64,000 nt of DNA from Streptomyces sp. NBC_00237 (lineage in GTDB: Bacteria; Actinomycetota; Actinomycetes; Streptomycetales; Streptomycetaceae). A program made the position numbers and the translations under genes. Positions within the stretch are counted from its first letter, which is position 1; each line of letters starts with the position of its first letter. The stretch covers positions 868,001 to 932,000 of the forward strand of contig NZ_JAPEMT010000003.1 of the NCBI RefSeq assembly GCF_026342435.1, in the 5' to 3' direction. Below, one piece after another: positions 24,775 to 34,895 of this stretch. Under the pieces are notes generated by a model. The model had not been told where the DNA came from. It saw only the letters and a program-made list of their open reading frames with translations, and did no database searches.

Positions 24775-24861
24775 CCCGGCCCGTACGGAGTCGGCACTCG
24801 CTGTCGACGTGGCCCGCACCACTCTCTCGCTTCACCTGTACCTCTCATCGGGGGATTCCTC

Positions 24862-26940
24862 ATGGATGCCATCACCGTGGGCGCCGTTGTGCTCGGCGCC
24901 GTCGTACTGCTCGTGGCCGTCGGTCTGTTGCTGGTCCTGACCCGGCTCTTCCGCAAGGTGGAGCAGGGCAAGGCGCTGATCGTCTCGAAGATGCGGAAGG
25001 TCGACGTGACCTTCACCGGGCAGATCGTGCTGCCCGTGCTCCACAAGGCCGAGATCATGGACATCTCGGTCAAGACCATCGACATCACCCGCACCGGCCG
25101 CGACGGCCTGATCTGCAAGGACAACATCCGCGCCGACATCCGCATCTCGTTCTTCGTACGGGTCAACAAGACCGTCGAGGACGTCATCAAGGTCGCCCAG
25201 GCCATCGGCACGGAGCGGGCCAGCGACAAGGAGACGATGCAGGAGCTCTTCAACGCGAAGTTCTCCGAGGCCCTCAAGACAGTGGGCAAACAGCTCGACT
25301 TCACCGACCTGTACACCAAGCGCGACGAGCTGCGCGACCGCATCATCGCCGTCATCGGCACCGACCTCAACGGCTACAGCCTGGAGGACGCGGCGATCGA
25401 CTACCTGGAGCAGACGCCGCTCACCCAGCTCGACAGCGGCAACATCCTGGACGCCCAGGGCATCCGCAAGATCACCGAGCTGACGGCGGTCGAGCGGGTG
25501 CGCACCAACGAGTTCCAGCGGCACGAGGAGAAGGAGATCACCCGGCAGAACGTCGACGCCCGCGAGGCCATCCTGGAGCTGGAGCGCCGCCAGGCCGACG
25601 CCGAGATCAAGCAGCGCCGCGAGGTGGAGACCGTACGGGCGAGGGAAGAGGCCGAGACGGCGCGGGTGATGGAGGAGGAGCGGCTGCGCGCCCAGTCCGC
25701 GTTCCTGAAGACCGAGGAGGACCTCGGTGTGCAGCGCGAGAACCAGGCCCGGGAGATCGCCGTCGCGCAGAAGAACCGCGAACGCGTCATCGCCATCGAG
25801 ACCGAACGCATCGAGAAGGAAAGGTTGTTGGAGGTCATCGCCCGCGAGCGCGAGACCCAGCTGCGCCGCATCGCGGCCGACAAGGAGGTCGAGTCGGAGA
25901 AGCGGGACATCGCCGAGGTGGTGCGCGAGCGGGTGGCCGTGGACCGTACGGTCGCCGAGCAGGAGGAGTCCATCCTGCGGCTGCGCGCCGTCGAGGCGGC
26001 GGAACGCGACCGCCAGTCGATCGTCATCGCGGCCGAGGCGATCGCGCAGGAGAACCTGGTCAAGGACATCAAGGCGGCGGAGGCCGCAGAGCAAGCCGCC
26101 GTCCACCGCGCAGCCGAGGAACTCACCCTCGCCGAGGCACGGTTGAAGTCCGCCGACCTCGACGCGCGGGCCAAGCTGCGGCTCGCCGAAGGCATCCAGG
26201 CGGAGGCGGCGGCTGCCGGTCTCGCCGAGATTCAGGTACGGGACGCGGAGGCGGCCGTCACCGAGAAGGCGGGCCGGGCGGAGGCTGAGGCCACGCAGGC
26301 CAGGCTGTCGGCGGAAGCCGCTGGCGCCCGTGCGATGGCGGAGGCGGAGGCTGCGGCCATCGGCGGCAAGCTGAAAGCGGAGGCGGAGGGCCTGACCGAG
26401 AAGGCGGCGGCGATGGCGGCCCTCGACGAGGCGTCCCGTACGCACGAGGAGTTCCGGCTGCGCCTGGAGGCGGAGAAGGACGTACGGCTGGCAGGCATGG
26501 AGGCACAGCGGCAGATCGCCGAGGCGCAGGCCACGGTGCTGGCGACCGGGCTGGAGAGCGCGGACATCCAGATCGTCGGGGGCGACGGGGCCTTCTTCGA
26601 CCGGATCGCGAACTCCATCGCGCTGGGCAAGAGCATCGACGGCTTCGTCCAGAACTCCACGACGGCCCAGGCCCTCGCGGGTCCGTGGTTGGACGGCTCG
26701 GCCAGCTTCCCGGAGGACCTGACGAAGATCCTCGGTTCCCTGGGCAGCGGAGACGTCCAGAACCTGACAGTGTCGGCCCTGCTGATGCGGCTGATGGGTG
26801 CTGGCGGCGGACAGCACAACGGACAGATCCAGCAGCTGATGGACGCGGCCGAGCGTCTGGGGCTCGGTGACCAGCGGGTGGCGGCGCTGAACGGCATGCC
26901 GAAGGGCGAGCCCGTGCTCAATGGGGCCCCGAAGAGCTGA
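24862..26940 (+). CDS. Flotillin family protein (YqiK type)
   Basis: 692 residues: an N-terminal membrane helix (about 5-28), an SPFH/band-7 domain (about 35-210, GKALIVSKMRKVDVTF to ITELTAVERVRTNEFQ), then a very long Glu/Ala/Arg-rich coiled coil (about 210-560), and a C-terminal flotillin region (SADIQIVGGDGAFFDRIANS). Flotillins scaffold ordered membrane domains. The unit with YqiJ and the large ATPase recurs in actinobacteria, from memory. GGGGG 13 nt upstream of ATG 24862 may serve as RBS. Confidence 0.93.
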   Translation: MDAITVGAVVLGAVVLLVAVGLLLVLTRLFRKVEQGKALIVSKMRKVDVTFTGQIVLPVLHKAEIMDISVKTIDITRTGRDGLICKDNIRADIRISFFVRVNKTVEDVIKVAQAIGTERASDKETMQELFNAKFSEALKTVGKQLDFTDLYTKRDELRDRIIAVIGTDLNGYSLEDAAIDYLEQTPLTQLDSGNILDAQGIRKITELTAVERVRTNEFQRHEEKEITRQNVDAREAILELERRQADAEIKQRREVETVRAREEAETARVMEEERLRAQSAFLKTEEDLGVQRENQAREIAVAQKNRERVIAIETERIEKERLLEVIARERETQLRRIAADKEVESEKRDIAEVVRERVAVDRTVAEQEESILRLRAVEAAERDRQSIVIAAEAIAQENLVKDIKAAEAAEQAAVHRAAEELTLAEARLKSADLDARAKLRLAEGIQAEAAAAGLAEIQVRDAEAAVTEKAGRAEAEATQARLSAEAAGARAMAEAEAAAIGGKLKAEAEGLTEKAAAMAALDEASRTHEEFRLRLEAEKDVRLAGMEAQRQIAEAQATVLATGLESADIQIVGGDGAFFDRIANSIALGKSIDGFVQNSTTAQALAGPWLDGSASFPEDLTKILGSLGSGDVQNLTVSALLMRLMGAGGGQHNGQIQQLMDAAERLGLGDQRVAALNGMPKGEPVLNGAPKS

Positions 26941-26961
26941 CCGAGTCGCCAGACCCGGTCC

Positions 26962-27006
26962 GGGGTGGTGGAGCTGCCGCACAGGGGACGGCAGCTCCAC
27001 CACCCC
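26962..27006 (+). terminator. Hairpin after the flotillin gene
   Basis: Perfect 18-bp arms (26962-26979 and 26989-27006) with a 9-nt loop, 21 bp after the stop. There is no T-run; it may terminate, attenuate or protect the mRNA 3' end before the ATPase gene, which starts 124 bp later. Confidence 0.65.
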
Positions 27007-27129
27007 ATCCCTCACCGGCGCATGCGGCGTATTCGCCGCAGGTCCGCATCAGCAACAGCCTCGGCCGGACAGGTCTTCCGCGCTCCACACCGCTGACCGG
27101 CACCCACAAGCACGAAGGAGCTCGATCGC

Positions 27130-30100
27130 ATGAACACCGCCACCGTTACGGGCACGGGCGACACGGGCAGCGGTCCGGTAGGTACGGAACAGGTCCCGCA
27201 GGCGGGCGTGGGCGGGGAGCAGGGCACGAGCGGGAACGGCGCGGGCGGGGAGCAGGCCACGAGCGGGAACGGCGCGAGCGACCGGATCAAGAACACCGCT
27301 CGCGAGAACACAGGAACCACGGCCACGGAGATCCCCGCGTCCGCCGTCGACCTCGGCACGTACGAAGTCCTTCGCGACCGGCTCACCGCCCAGGCAGCGG
27401 ACCTCACCGCACGTACCGAAGCTCTGAACGGGGCCCGCATCGCCGCGTTCGGCTCCCGTGACTTGGCCCTGACGGGTACGGAGTGCGTGCGCACGGCCGC
27501 GCCGAGCCTGCCGAGTGACCTCGTCGCGATAGGAGACGCCCTGCTCCTGGGCCACCGCCGCGAGCCCGCCCCCATGACAGGTCCGCGCGTCGCCGACGTC
27601 TTCTCCCTCTACGACCGTACGGGCGAGCTGCTGCCGGAGTCCGCCGTCCCCGGGCTCCTCGACGACCCGGCGTTCCTCGCCGCCTTCGACGAGCTGCACC
27701 GTTACTTCCACAGCGCGCGCCTGCTGCAACTGCGCCGCACAGATGGCAAGTTGCTCGCCGTGTTCCGTACGGGTGGACGCGCCTCGGACCGGCGGGTGCT
27801 GCGCTGGGCGCTCTCCGTGGACGGAAGCGTCCGGTTCCTGGACGCACAGGGCGAGCGCGACCACGTCCTCCCGCCCGCGCACGACGTCACCTGGATCCCG
27901 GCCACCCGTGAAGACCAGGTACTCGGCCGCCACCCGCACTTCTCCGTCGTCGACGGCGCCCTCTATGTCACCACCGTCGGCGGCCTCCTGACGGTGAAGA
28001 CCGAGAACGACACCGAGTCGCCCGACGGCATCCACTCCGAGCCCGTCGACGAACCCCTTCAGGCGCTCGCCGACGCGGAGGTCGCGCACGCCAGGGTCGG
28101 CGCGCTGATTCTGCTGCGGGTGCGCCCGTACAAGGAGGACACCGCCCGCCACCTGGTCTTCCACTCCCTCACCGGCACCGTCGTCCGCCTCGACGGCCTC
28201 GGCCGGTCCTGCCGCAGGCTCCCCGACGACCAGGGCGTCGTCTTCCCCGGCGGGTACGCGCTCGCCTCCGGCCCGTCCAGAACGTTCGACGCGGTCGACC
28301 CCCAGGGCCTGGAGTTCGAGGGTGAGGTGCGTGCGCCCAACGGCGAGGACGTGCTGTACATCTACCGCGACCAGGCCACCGGCCGCACCCTGCTCCTCCC
28401 GTACAACCTGATCCGCAAGTCGGCCGCCACGCCGCTCACCGGCGACGGGTTCGCCCTCTTCGACGACGGGGCGCTGGCCGTCCTGCGCGGGAGCGGAGAG
28501 CCCGGACGCGTGCACCAGGTGCAGTGGTGGAACAGCCCGTACGTCTCCGACGTGCACGCGGCAGCCGCACCCACCGGCACGGGGCCGCTCGCCCGGATCG
28601 GCAACGCCGACCTGGTACGCGGCATCTCCGACTGCCTGACCATCACCCGGCAGGCCACCGAGGCGACCCCGACGGTCGCGGTGTACGAGGCCCTGACGGC
28701 CGCCTGCACACGGATCACCGACCGCTACCACTGGCTCGGCGACCCGGCGGCGGGCGGCCTGCGCGCGACACTGGAGGAGGTACGGAAGACCGCCGGCCAG
28801 GTACTGGAGGAGTTCCGGGCCGTCACCGCCCAGACCCGGCAGGCGGGCGAAGCACTCGACACCGCCGCCTCCCACCTCGCCCGGCTCGTGCGCCAGGTCC
28901 GTGGCGAGGCACCCGCGACGGCGGAGGAGTGGATCGTACGGATCACGGAACTGCGCGCCGCACGCGGCCGCTTGATCGCTTGCAAGGAGCTGCGGTACGC
29001 GGACACGGGACGCATCGATGCCGTCGCGCAGGAGGCCGAAGCAGACATCGCCTCGGCGGCGGGACGCGCGGTCGCTTTCCTCGGACGCGAGGACGCGTTC
29101 GCCGGGTACCACGCGCAGACGGCACAGCAGGCTTCACTGATCGCCGAGATCAGTACCGTCGCCGAGGTGACACCGCTTGACGAGCGGCTGGCCGGGCGGG
29201 CCACCGGGCTGCGCACCCTCACCGAGGTCGTCACCGGCCTCGACATAGCCGACGTGACGGTACGCACCTCCATCCTGGAACGGGTCGCTGAGGTGCTCGG
29301 CGGCATCAACCGCGTACGGGCCGAACTGGACGTCCGGCGGCGCACGCTCCTGGAGGGCGAGGGACGGGCCGAGTTCGCCGCCGAATTCGCCCTGCTCGGG
29401 CAGTCGGTGACGGCTGCGCTCGCCGCAGCGCACACTCCCGAGGAGTGCGACGCGGCACTCGCCCGGCTGCTGCTCCAGCTGGAGAACCTGGAGGCGCGGT
29501 TCGCCGAACACGACGACTTCCTCGACGCGATCGAGGAGCAGCGCACCGAACTCCAGGGCACCTTCGCAGCCCGCCGCCAGACCCTGCACGACGCGCGGGC
29601 CCGTCGCGCCGACCACCTCGCCGCCTCGGCCCACCGGGCCTTGGAAGCGATCGGCCGACGGGCCGCCACTCTCGGCTCCGACGAAGCCGTCCCCACGTAC
29701 TTCGCCTCCGACCCGATGGTCGCCAAGGTCCGCCGCACCGTCGGCCACCTGCGTGAACTCGGCGACGAGGTGCGGGCCGACGAGCTGGAGGGACGCCTCA
29801 AGGCCGCCCGCCAGGAGGCCGCCCGCACCCTGCGGGACCGCACCGAGCTGTACGCGGACGGCGGCGCGACCATCCGCCTGGGCCGCCACCGCTTCGCCGT
29901 CGCCACCGGCGAGCCGGAACTCACCGTGGTCCCCGCCGACGACGGCACCATGGCCTTCGCCCTCACCGGCACCGACTACCGTGCCCCCGTCACCGGCCCG
30001 GCCTTCGCCGCCACCCGCCCCTACTGGTCCCAGACCCTGGTATCGGAATCGCCCGAGGTCTACCGGGCGGAACACCTTGCGGCGCGGCTCCTGACCGAAC

Positions 30101-32454
30101 ACGGCGCGCAGCCACTCGCCGAGGCCCTCGCGGAGGCCGGGGAGGACGCCGTGCCCGTCCTGATCCGGCAGGCGGCAGAAGCCGCGTACGACGAAGGCTA
30201 CGAGCGCGGCGTCCACGACCACGACGCGACGGTCATCCTGCGCGCCGTCCTGCGACTGCACGAAACGGCCGGGCTGCTGCGTCACCCCGCCGCTGTGCGG
30301 GCCACGGCCCAGCTCTTCTGGGCACACGGCACCACCGGAGCCGCGCGTGAGCGATGGCAGCGGGCGGCGGTCTCGCTCGTCCGGGCGCGCGAGACGTTCG
30401 GGACGGCACCGGCCCTCGATGCGCTGCGGGCCGAACTGGCCCTCGCAGTAGCTTCCTTCCTGTCCGCAACGCCCGGTGCTGAGGGCCCGGGCAGGCGGAC
30501 GGGGGAGGAGTCCGGCGCTCCGGCTACGCCGTACAGTGGCCTGCTCTTCGACGGTTTCGGCCGTCCCGCCGAACAGAGCGTCCCGGGCTCCGACGGTTCG
30601 GGCGCACCAGAGACACCACGTACCCGGATACTTTCGCCGCACGGCTCCACGGGCCTGGCCGTCCATGGCTCCGGCACCCCGGCACCCACGTCGCAGGCTC
30701 GCGTCGTAGCCGTGTACCTGGTCGAGGAACTCGCCCTCGGTTCCGCGTTCGCCACGAGTACCGCCGCCCGCACCCTGCTCGACAAGTTCCGCCGTGCGAT
30801 GGGGTCCTGCCCGTACGAGACGGACCTCCGGGACTGCCTGGTTGCTGGTGACCTCGCCTCGGCGCGTCTCTTGGTCGAGGGCTGGCTCGTGCCGTACGCC
30901 GCCGCTTGTGGCGAGGGCGTCGACCTGGGCGATCTCGCCGAAGCTGTCGCCGTCGAGCTCTGCCCGCACCTGCCGCGCCGCGAGGTGGATGCCGAATGGA
31001 AGGCCACCGTCTCCGGCCTGCTCGGCACCCACCCCCGGATCACCCGCGGCTCGCTCTCGCTGCGGCTCGACGAATTCCTCTCCCGTACGGCAGACTTCGC
31101 TCACCGTGCGGTGCCCGGCTTCCGCGCGTACCAGAAGCTGCGCGGCGAGCTGGTCGCCGCCGAGCGGGCCCGGCTGCGTCTGGAGGAGCACCGACCCCGC
31201 GCCATGTCCTCCTTCGTGCGCAACCGGCTCGTCGACGAGGTGTACCTCCCGCTGATCGGCGACAACCTCGCCAAGCAGCTCGGTGCGGCGGACAGCGGCA
31301 GGCGCACCGACCACAGCGGGCTGCTCCTGCTCCTCTCCCCGCCGGGCTACGGCAAGACGACGCTGATGGAGTACGTGGCCGAGCGGCTCGGCATGCTCCT
31401 GGTCAAGGTCGACGGGCCCGCGCTGGGCCACGACGTCACGTCCCTCGATCCGGCCGAGGCGCCGAACGCGACGGCCCGCAAGGAGATCGAGAAGATCAGC
31501 TTCGCGCTGGCGGCGGGCAACAACGTGCTGCTGTACCTGGACGACATCCAGCACACCTCGCCCGAACTCCTCCAGAAGTTCATCCCGCTGTGCGACACCA
31601 CCCGCTCCCTGAACGGACACGACCTGCGGGGCAAGCGGTTCGCCGTGTGCATGGCGGGCAACCCGTACACCGAGTCCGGGCAGCGCTTCCGGATCCCCGA
31701 CATGCTCGCCAACCGGGCCGACGTGTGGAACCTCGGCGACGTCCTGACCGGAAAGCAGGACGCCTTCGCGGCCAGCTTCGTCGAGAACGCCCTCACCTCC
31801 CACCCGACCCTCGCACCGCTCGCCGGAGGAAACCGCAGTGACCTCGACGTGCTCGTACGGCTCGCCGCCGACGACCCCACCGCCCGCGCCGACCGCCTGA
31901 CCCGTGCCATCTCCGGCCCGGAACTCGACCGTATCCAGGCTGTGTTGCGGCACCTCCTCACTGCCCGCGACACGGTCCTCGCGGTCAACGCGGCGTACAT
32001 CGCCTCCGCCGCGCGGACGGACGCCTCCCGCACCCGGCCGCCCTTCCAGCTCCAGGGCTCCTACCGCAACATGAACAAGATCGTCCAGCGGATCAGCCCC
32101 GCCATGAACGCCGCCGAGCTGACCGCCGTGATAGACGACCACTACCGCAGCGAGGCCCAGACCCTCACCACCGGCGCCGAGTCCAACCTCCTGGAACTCG
32201 CCGCCCTGCGCGGCACGCTCACCCCCGAACAGGCCGCCCGCCGCGAGGAGATCGCCACGGCGTACGTACGAGAGCAGGCACTCGGCGGCACCGGGGACGA
32301 CGGCGTAGGGCGCGCCGTAGCCGCCCTGGGCCTGCTCGCCGACCGCATGGCGGCGGTGGAGTCGGCCATCGTCCGGGCCACCGACCCCCGGCATCTGCTG
32401 AACCTGCCGACGGGACGGCACGCGGCACGCGGGGAAGACGCATCCACCGACTGA
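27130..32454 (+). CDS. Large AAA-type ATPase ('DNA repair ATPase' family)
   Basis: 1774 residues. Residues 1-60 are low-complexity (Gly/Thr). About 75-560 resembles a beta-rich repeat or propeller-like region; about 570-930 is strongly helical (Glu/Ala/Arg); about 1110-1185 is a Gly/Pro/Ser linker. The ATPase core lies near the C-terminus: Walker A SPPGYGKTTLMEYVAERLG near residue 1402, Walker B NVLLYLDDIQHTS near 1465, sensor-like CMAGNPYTESGQRF. The annotation 'DNA repair ATPase' is conventional; no DNA-binding motif is visible. It follows the flotillin gene on the same strand. I infer a membrane-linked stress machine with YqiJ and flotillin. ATG 27130 has AAGGAG 9 nt upstream. Confidence 0.85.
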   Translation: MNTATVTGTGDTGSGPVGTEQVPQAGVGGEQGTSGNGAGGEQATSGNGASDRIKNTARENTGTTATEIPASAVDLGTYEVLRDRLTAQAADLTARTEALNGARIAAFGSRDLALTGTECVRTAAPSLPSDLVAIGDALLLGHRREPAPMTGPRVADVFSLYDRTGELLPESAVPGLLDDPAFLAAFDELHRYFHSARLLQLRRTDGKLLAVFRTGGRASDRRVLRWALSVDGSVRFLDAQGERDHVLPPAHDVTWIPATREDQVLGRHPHFSVVDGALYVTTVGGLLTVKTENDTESPDGIHSEPVDEPLQALADAEVAHARVGALILLRVRPYKEDTARHLVFHSLTGTVVRLDGLGRSCRRLPDDQGVVFPGGYALASGPSRTFDAVDPQGLEFEGEVRAPNGEDVLYIYRDQATGRTLLLPYNLIRKSAATPLTGDGFALFDDGALAVLRGSGEPGRVHQVQWWNSPYVSDVHAAAAPTGTGPLARIGNADLVRGISDCLTITRQATEATPTVAVYEALTAACTRITDRYHWLGDPAAGGLRATLEEVRKTAGQVLEEFRAVTAQTRQAGEALDTAASHLARLVRQVRGEAPATAEEWIVRITELRAARGRLIACKELRYADTGRIDAVAQEAEADIASAAGRAVAFLGREDAFAGYHAQTAQQASLIAEISTVAEVTPLDERLAGRATGLRTLTEVVTGLDIADVTVRTSILERVAEVLGGINRVRAELDVRRRTLLEGEGRAEFAAEFALLGQSVTAALAAAHTPEECDAALARLLLQLENLEARFAEHDDFLDAIEEQRTELQGTFAARRQTLHDARARRADHLAASAHRALEAIGRRAATLGSDEAVPTYFASDPMVAKVRRTVGHLRELGDEVRADELEGRLKAARQEAARTLRDRTELYADGGATIRLGRHRFAVATGEPELTVVPADDGTMAFALTGTDYRAPVTGPAFAATRPYWSQTLVSESPEVYRAEHLAARLLTEHGAQPLAEALAEAGEDAVPVLIRQAAEAAYDEGYERGVHDHDATVILRAVLRLHETAGLLRHPAAVRATAQLFWAHGTTGAARERWQRAAVSLVRARETFGTAPALDALRAELALAVASFLSATPGAEGPGRRTGEESGAPATPYSGLLFDGFGRPAEQSVPGSDGSGAPETPRTRILSPHGSTGLAVHGSGTPAPTSQARVVAVYLVEELALGSAFATSTAARTLLDKFRRAMGSCPYETDLRDCLVAGDLASARLLVEGWLVPYAAACGEGVDLGDLAEAVAVELCPHLPRREVDAEWKATVSGLLGTHPRITRGSLSLRLDEFLSRTADFAHRAVPGFRAYQKLRGELVAAERARLRLEEHRPRAMSSFVRNRLVDEVYLPLIGDNLAKQLGAADSGRRTDHSGLLLLLSPPGYGKTTLMEYVAERLGMLLVKVDGPALGHDVTSLDPAEAPNATARKEIEKISFALAAGNNVLLYLDDIQHTSPELLQKFIPLCDTTRSLNGHDLRGKRFAVCMAGNPYTESGQRFRIPDMLANRADVWNLGDVLTGKQDAFAASFVENALTSHPTLAPLAGGNRSDLDVLVRLAADDPTARADRLTRAISGPELDRIQAVLRHLLTARDTVLAVNAAYIASAARTDASRTRPPFQLQGSYRNMNKIVQRISPAMNAAELTAVIDDHYRSEAQTLTTGAESNLLELAALRGTLTPEQAARREEIATAYVREQALGGTGDDGVGRAVAALGLLADRMAAVESAIVRATDPRHLLNLPTGRHAARGEDASTD

Positions 32455-32508
32455 CACCTACGCTGCCCGGGTGCCTCCCCCGTGAGGCGCCCAGAGACGG
32501 AGCATGCT

Positions 32509-33378
32509 GTGAGAAGGGCGCCGAACAGTGAACTCCTCGTAGTGCGAGCCCTGTTGAGCCGGGGGCCGGTGGAGTACCGACTGGACCGACGGGGCCCGCG
32601 CGCCGTGGTGATCCTGCACGGTGGCCACATGCGAGCCGGGCTGGCGCTGGGTGAGGAAGTGTTCGCCGCCCGGGACTGCACCGTGCTGGTGCCCTCCCGG
32701 CCCGGCTACGGCGGGACACCGCTGGCGTCCGGTCGCACACCCGCGGAGTTCGCCGACCGCGTGGCGGAACTGTGCGCGCGGCTCGGCATCGAGCAGGCGG
32801 AGGCGGTGGTGGGGATTTCCGCCGGAGGGCCCACAGCAGTCGCTCTGGCCGCCCGGCACCCCGCTCTGGCGTCCCGGCTGGTCCTGATGAGCGCCGTCGG
32901 ACCGATGCCGTGGCCCGATGCCGCTACCCGGCGGGCCGCTCGTATCGGCTTCCACCCCGCCGTCGAGGGCGCCGTCTGGGGTGCCGTACGGCAGCTGTTG
33001 CGCGTCGCACCCGATGCGGGGCTGCGGCTGCTGCTGCGCGACCTGACCACCCTGCCCGCCCGGGCCCTGGTCACGGGGCTGCGGGCGGACGAACGGGACC
33101 AGCTGGCCGGACTCTTCTCCCGGATGAGGTCGGGCCGAGGATTCGCCAACGACCTGGTCTCCGTACCCGATCTCACCGCACAGGTGGACATACCCACTCT
33201 GGTGATCGCCTCCCGGCGCGACGGCTCGGTTCCCTTCGCCCATGCCGAAGCCCTCGCCGGTATACGGCACGCACAGCTGTGGGAGAGCGATGCGGACAGC
33301 CACTTCGTCTGGTTCGGCGACGGACGGGAGCAGACAGCCGCACGATTACGTGCCTTCCTGGACACGCCGGTCGCCTGA
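32509..33378 (+). CDS. Alpha/beta hydrolase
   Basis: About 289 residues from GTG 32509, preceded by CGGAG at good spacing; GTG 32482 is an in-frame alternative. Seen: oxyanion loop VVILHGGHMRAG, nucleophile elbow GISAGGPTAV, acid residue in VIASRRDGSVPFAHAE and catalytic His in DADSHFVWFGDG. A helical cap lies between. It resembles general esterase or hydrolase proteins; substrate unknown. 54 bp after the ATPase stop. Confidence 0.88.
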   Translation: MRRAPNSELLVVRALLSRGPVEYRLDRRGPRAVVILHGGHMRAGLALGEEVFAARDCTVLVPSRPGYGGTPLASGRTPAEFADRVAELCARLGIEQAEAVVGISAGGPTAVALAARHPALASRLVLMSAVGPMPWPDAATRRAARIGFHPAVEGAVWGAVRQLLRVAPDAGLRLLLRDLTTLPARALVTGLRADERDQLAGLFSRMRSGRGFANDLVSVPDLTAQVDIPTLVIASRRDGSVPFAHAEALAGIRHAQLWESDADSHFVWFGDGREQTAARLRAFLDTPVA

Positions 33379-33490
33379 AGCGCTGAGGCGAGCAACCTCC
33401 GGCTGGCGGGCCCGGCAGAGGGTAGGGCAGTCCCGTTGGTCTGGTCACCGTTCTCCTGGGGCACACGGTCTTGCTCTTCGTCACACTGCA

Positions 33491-34643
33491 TGAGTTTGTT
33501 GGCGTGATGTCGTTGGGGGCTGACAGGTGGTGACCGTCGCGGTAGGCCCGGACCATGAGGTATCCGCAGGGCGGTGGGTTGACCGCCGAGCGACGGGCGT
33601 TTCGTGAGCGTGTGCGTCTGGAGGCGGCCGGGTTGTTCGCCGCGGGCCATGACAACGTGGTGGTGGCGAAGCGGCTGCGGGTCAGCGTGAGCTCGGTGCA
33701 ACGCTGGCACCGCGCCTGGCAGGAGGGCGGGGACATGGCCTTGAGCTCCCAAGGCTCGGAGGCCCGGCCCAAGCTGAGCGAGAGGCTGTTCGTCGTGCTG
33801 GATGAGGGACTGGCCAAGGGGCCCGTCGCGCACGGCTGGGAGGACCAGAAGCGGACTCTGGAGCGGATCAGGACGCTGATCGGACGCCGGTTCCACAAGT
33901 CCAGCACCCTTTCGGCCATCGCACAGATACTGCGGCGCCACGGGGGAGCCATCACGTGCCTGCGAAGCGGGCCCTGGAACGCGACGAGGAGAAGGTGACC
34001 GGCTGAGTGAAGGACACATGGCCGCAGGTGGAAGCACCGCGGCGGCGCTCGGGGCGTTCATCGTCTTCGAAGACGAGGCCGGGTTCTCGATGACGCAGCC
34101 CACCTGCCGCACGTGGTCCACGCGGTCCACGCGCGGGCACACGCCCGTGATCCGGGTCCGGGGACGTCCCCAGCGCCGGTTCTCCATCGCCGCCCTGGCT
34201 TGCTACACACCGGGCGAACGCTCGCGCCTGATCTCCCGGCCCAAACGACACATCGATCACCAACGCGGCGGCCGGCGCAGCTTCACCTGGACCGAATACC
34301 GCGACCTGCTGACCGCCGCCCACCAGCAGCTCGGGACCCCGACGGCACTCGTCTGGGACAACTCGAATGTGCATCTGGACGCCCGTCTGCGGGCCTTCAC
34401 CGACGCACACGACTGGATCACCTCCTTCCAACTTCCCTCATACGCACCGGATGTGAATCCGGTCGAAGGGACCTGGTCCTTGATCCGCCGCCCAGGGCAG
34501 TGCAACACCGCCTTCGCCAACCCCGACCACCTGATACGCGTGCTTCGCCGCAGACTCCGCGAACTCCAGTACCGCCCCGATCTCCTCGACGGATGCCTCG
34601 CCGGAGGCGGACTCACCCGCACGACATCACGCCCACAAACTCA
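33491..34643 (+). mobile_element. IS630-family element, decayed
   Basis: 23-bp terminal inverted repeats with one mismatch (33491-33513 and 34621-34643; outer end TGAGTTTGT) bracket a 1153-bp element carrying a broken IS630 transposase. A TA target duplication, usual for the family, is not visible at the ends. Confidence 0.85.
33555..34643 (+). pseudogene. IS630-family transposase with nonsense codon and frameshifts
   Basis: The N-terminal part (33555-33950) has the helix-turn-helix AKRLRVSVSSVQRWHRAWQEGG and reaches AIAQILRRHG. Near 33944 the frame shifts; the expected continuation SHHVPAKRALERDEEKVTG is read in another frame and hits a TGA at 34004-34006 where the family has Trp. About 40 bp later one base is missing, and the catalytic part resumes in a third frame: GAFIVFEDEAGFSM, ALVWDNSNVHLD and SYAPDVNPVEGTWS, i.e. 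the DDE residues. The catalytic half reads on through the right inverted repeat to 34794. At least three lesions make it inactive. Confidence 0.88.
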
Positions 34644-34895
34644 GGAGCAGACTGGCGTCATCACAGCAGGGCCCATGGCGTCCGGAGCGGACCGCGAGAC
34701 CGGGGGAGCGTCAGGTGCTGGGCTCCGTCATCATGAAGATGAAACAGCGTTACGACGGGGAGATGCTGACGTGGCCAAGGCCGTGCGGGCGTAGCTGGGG
34801 GACAACTGGATCACCTGCCGAAAGTGACACGAGCATGGCGGGCTTGATCAGGCGACGGCCGCATTCCTGTCTGCCCTGCACCACTGATCAGGCTG
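34644..34895. other. Intergenic, no gene seen
   Basis: Between the IS630 right end and the P-loop kinase stop. Read-through of the broken transposase frame to 34794 is not considered coding. Confidence 0.4.

Noticed and set aside
29134..32457. A 1107-codon open frame antisense to the large ATPase, and similar long antisense frames opposite the flotillin (24832-27015) and the YqiK region
   Set aside because: Long antisense frames are expected in very GC-rich coding DNA. They show no family motifs and have Gly/Arg/Val-rich shadow composition.
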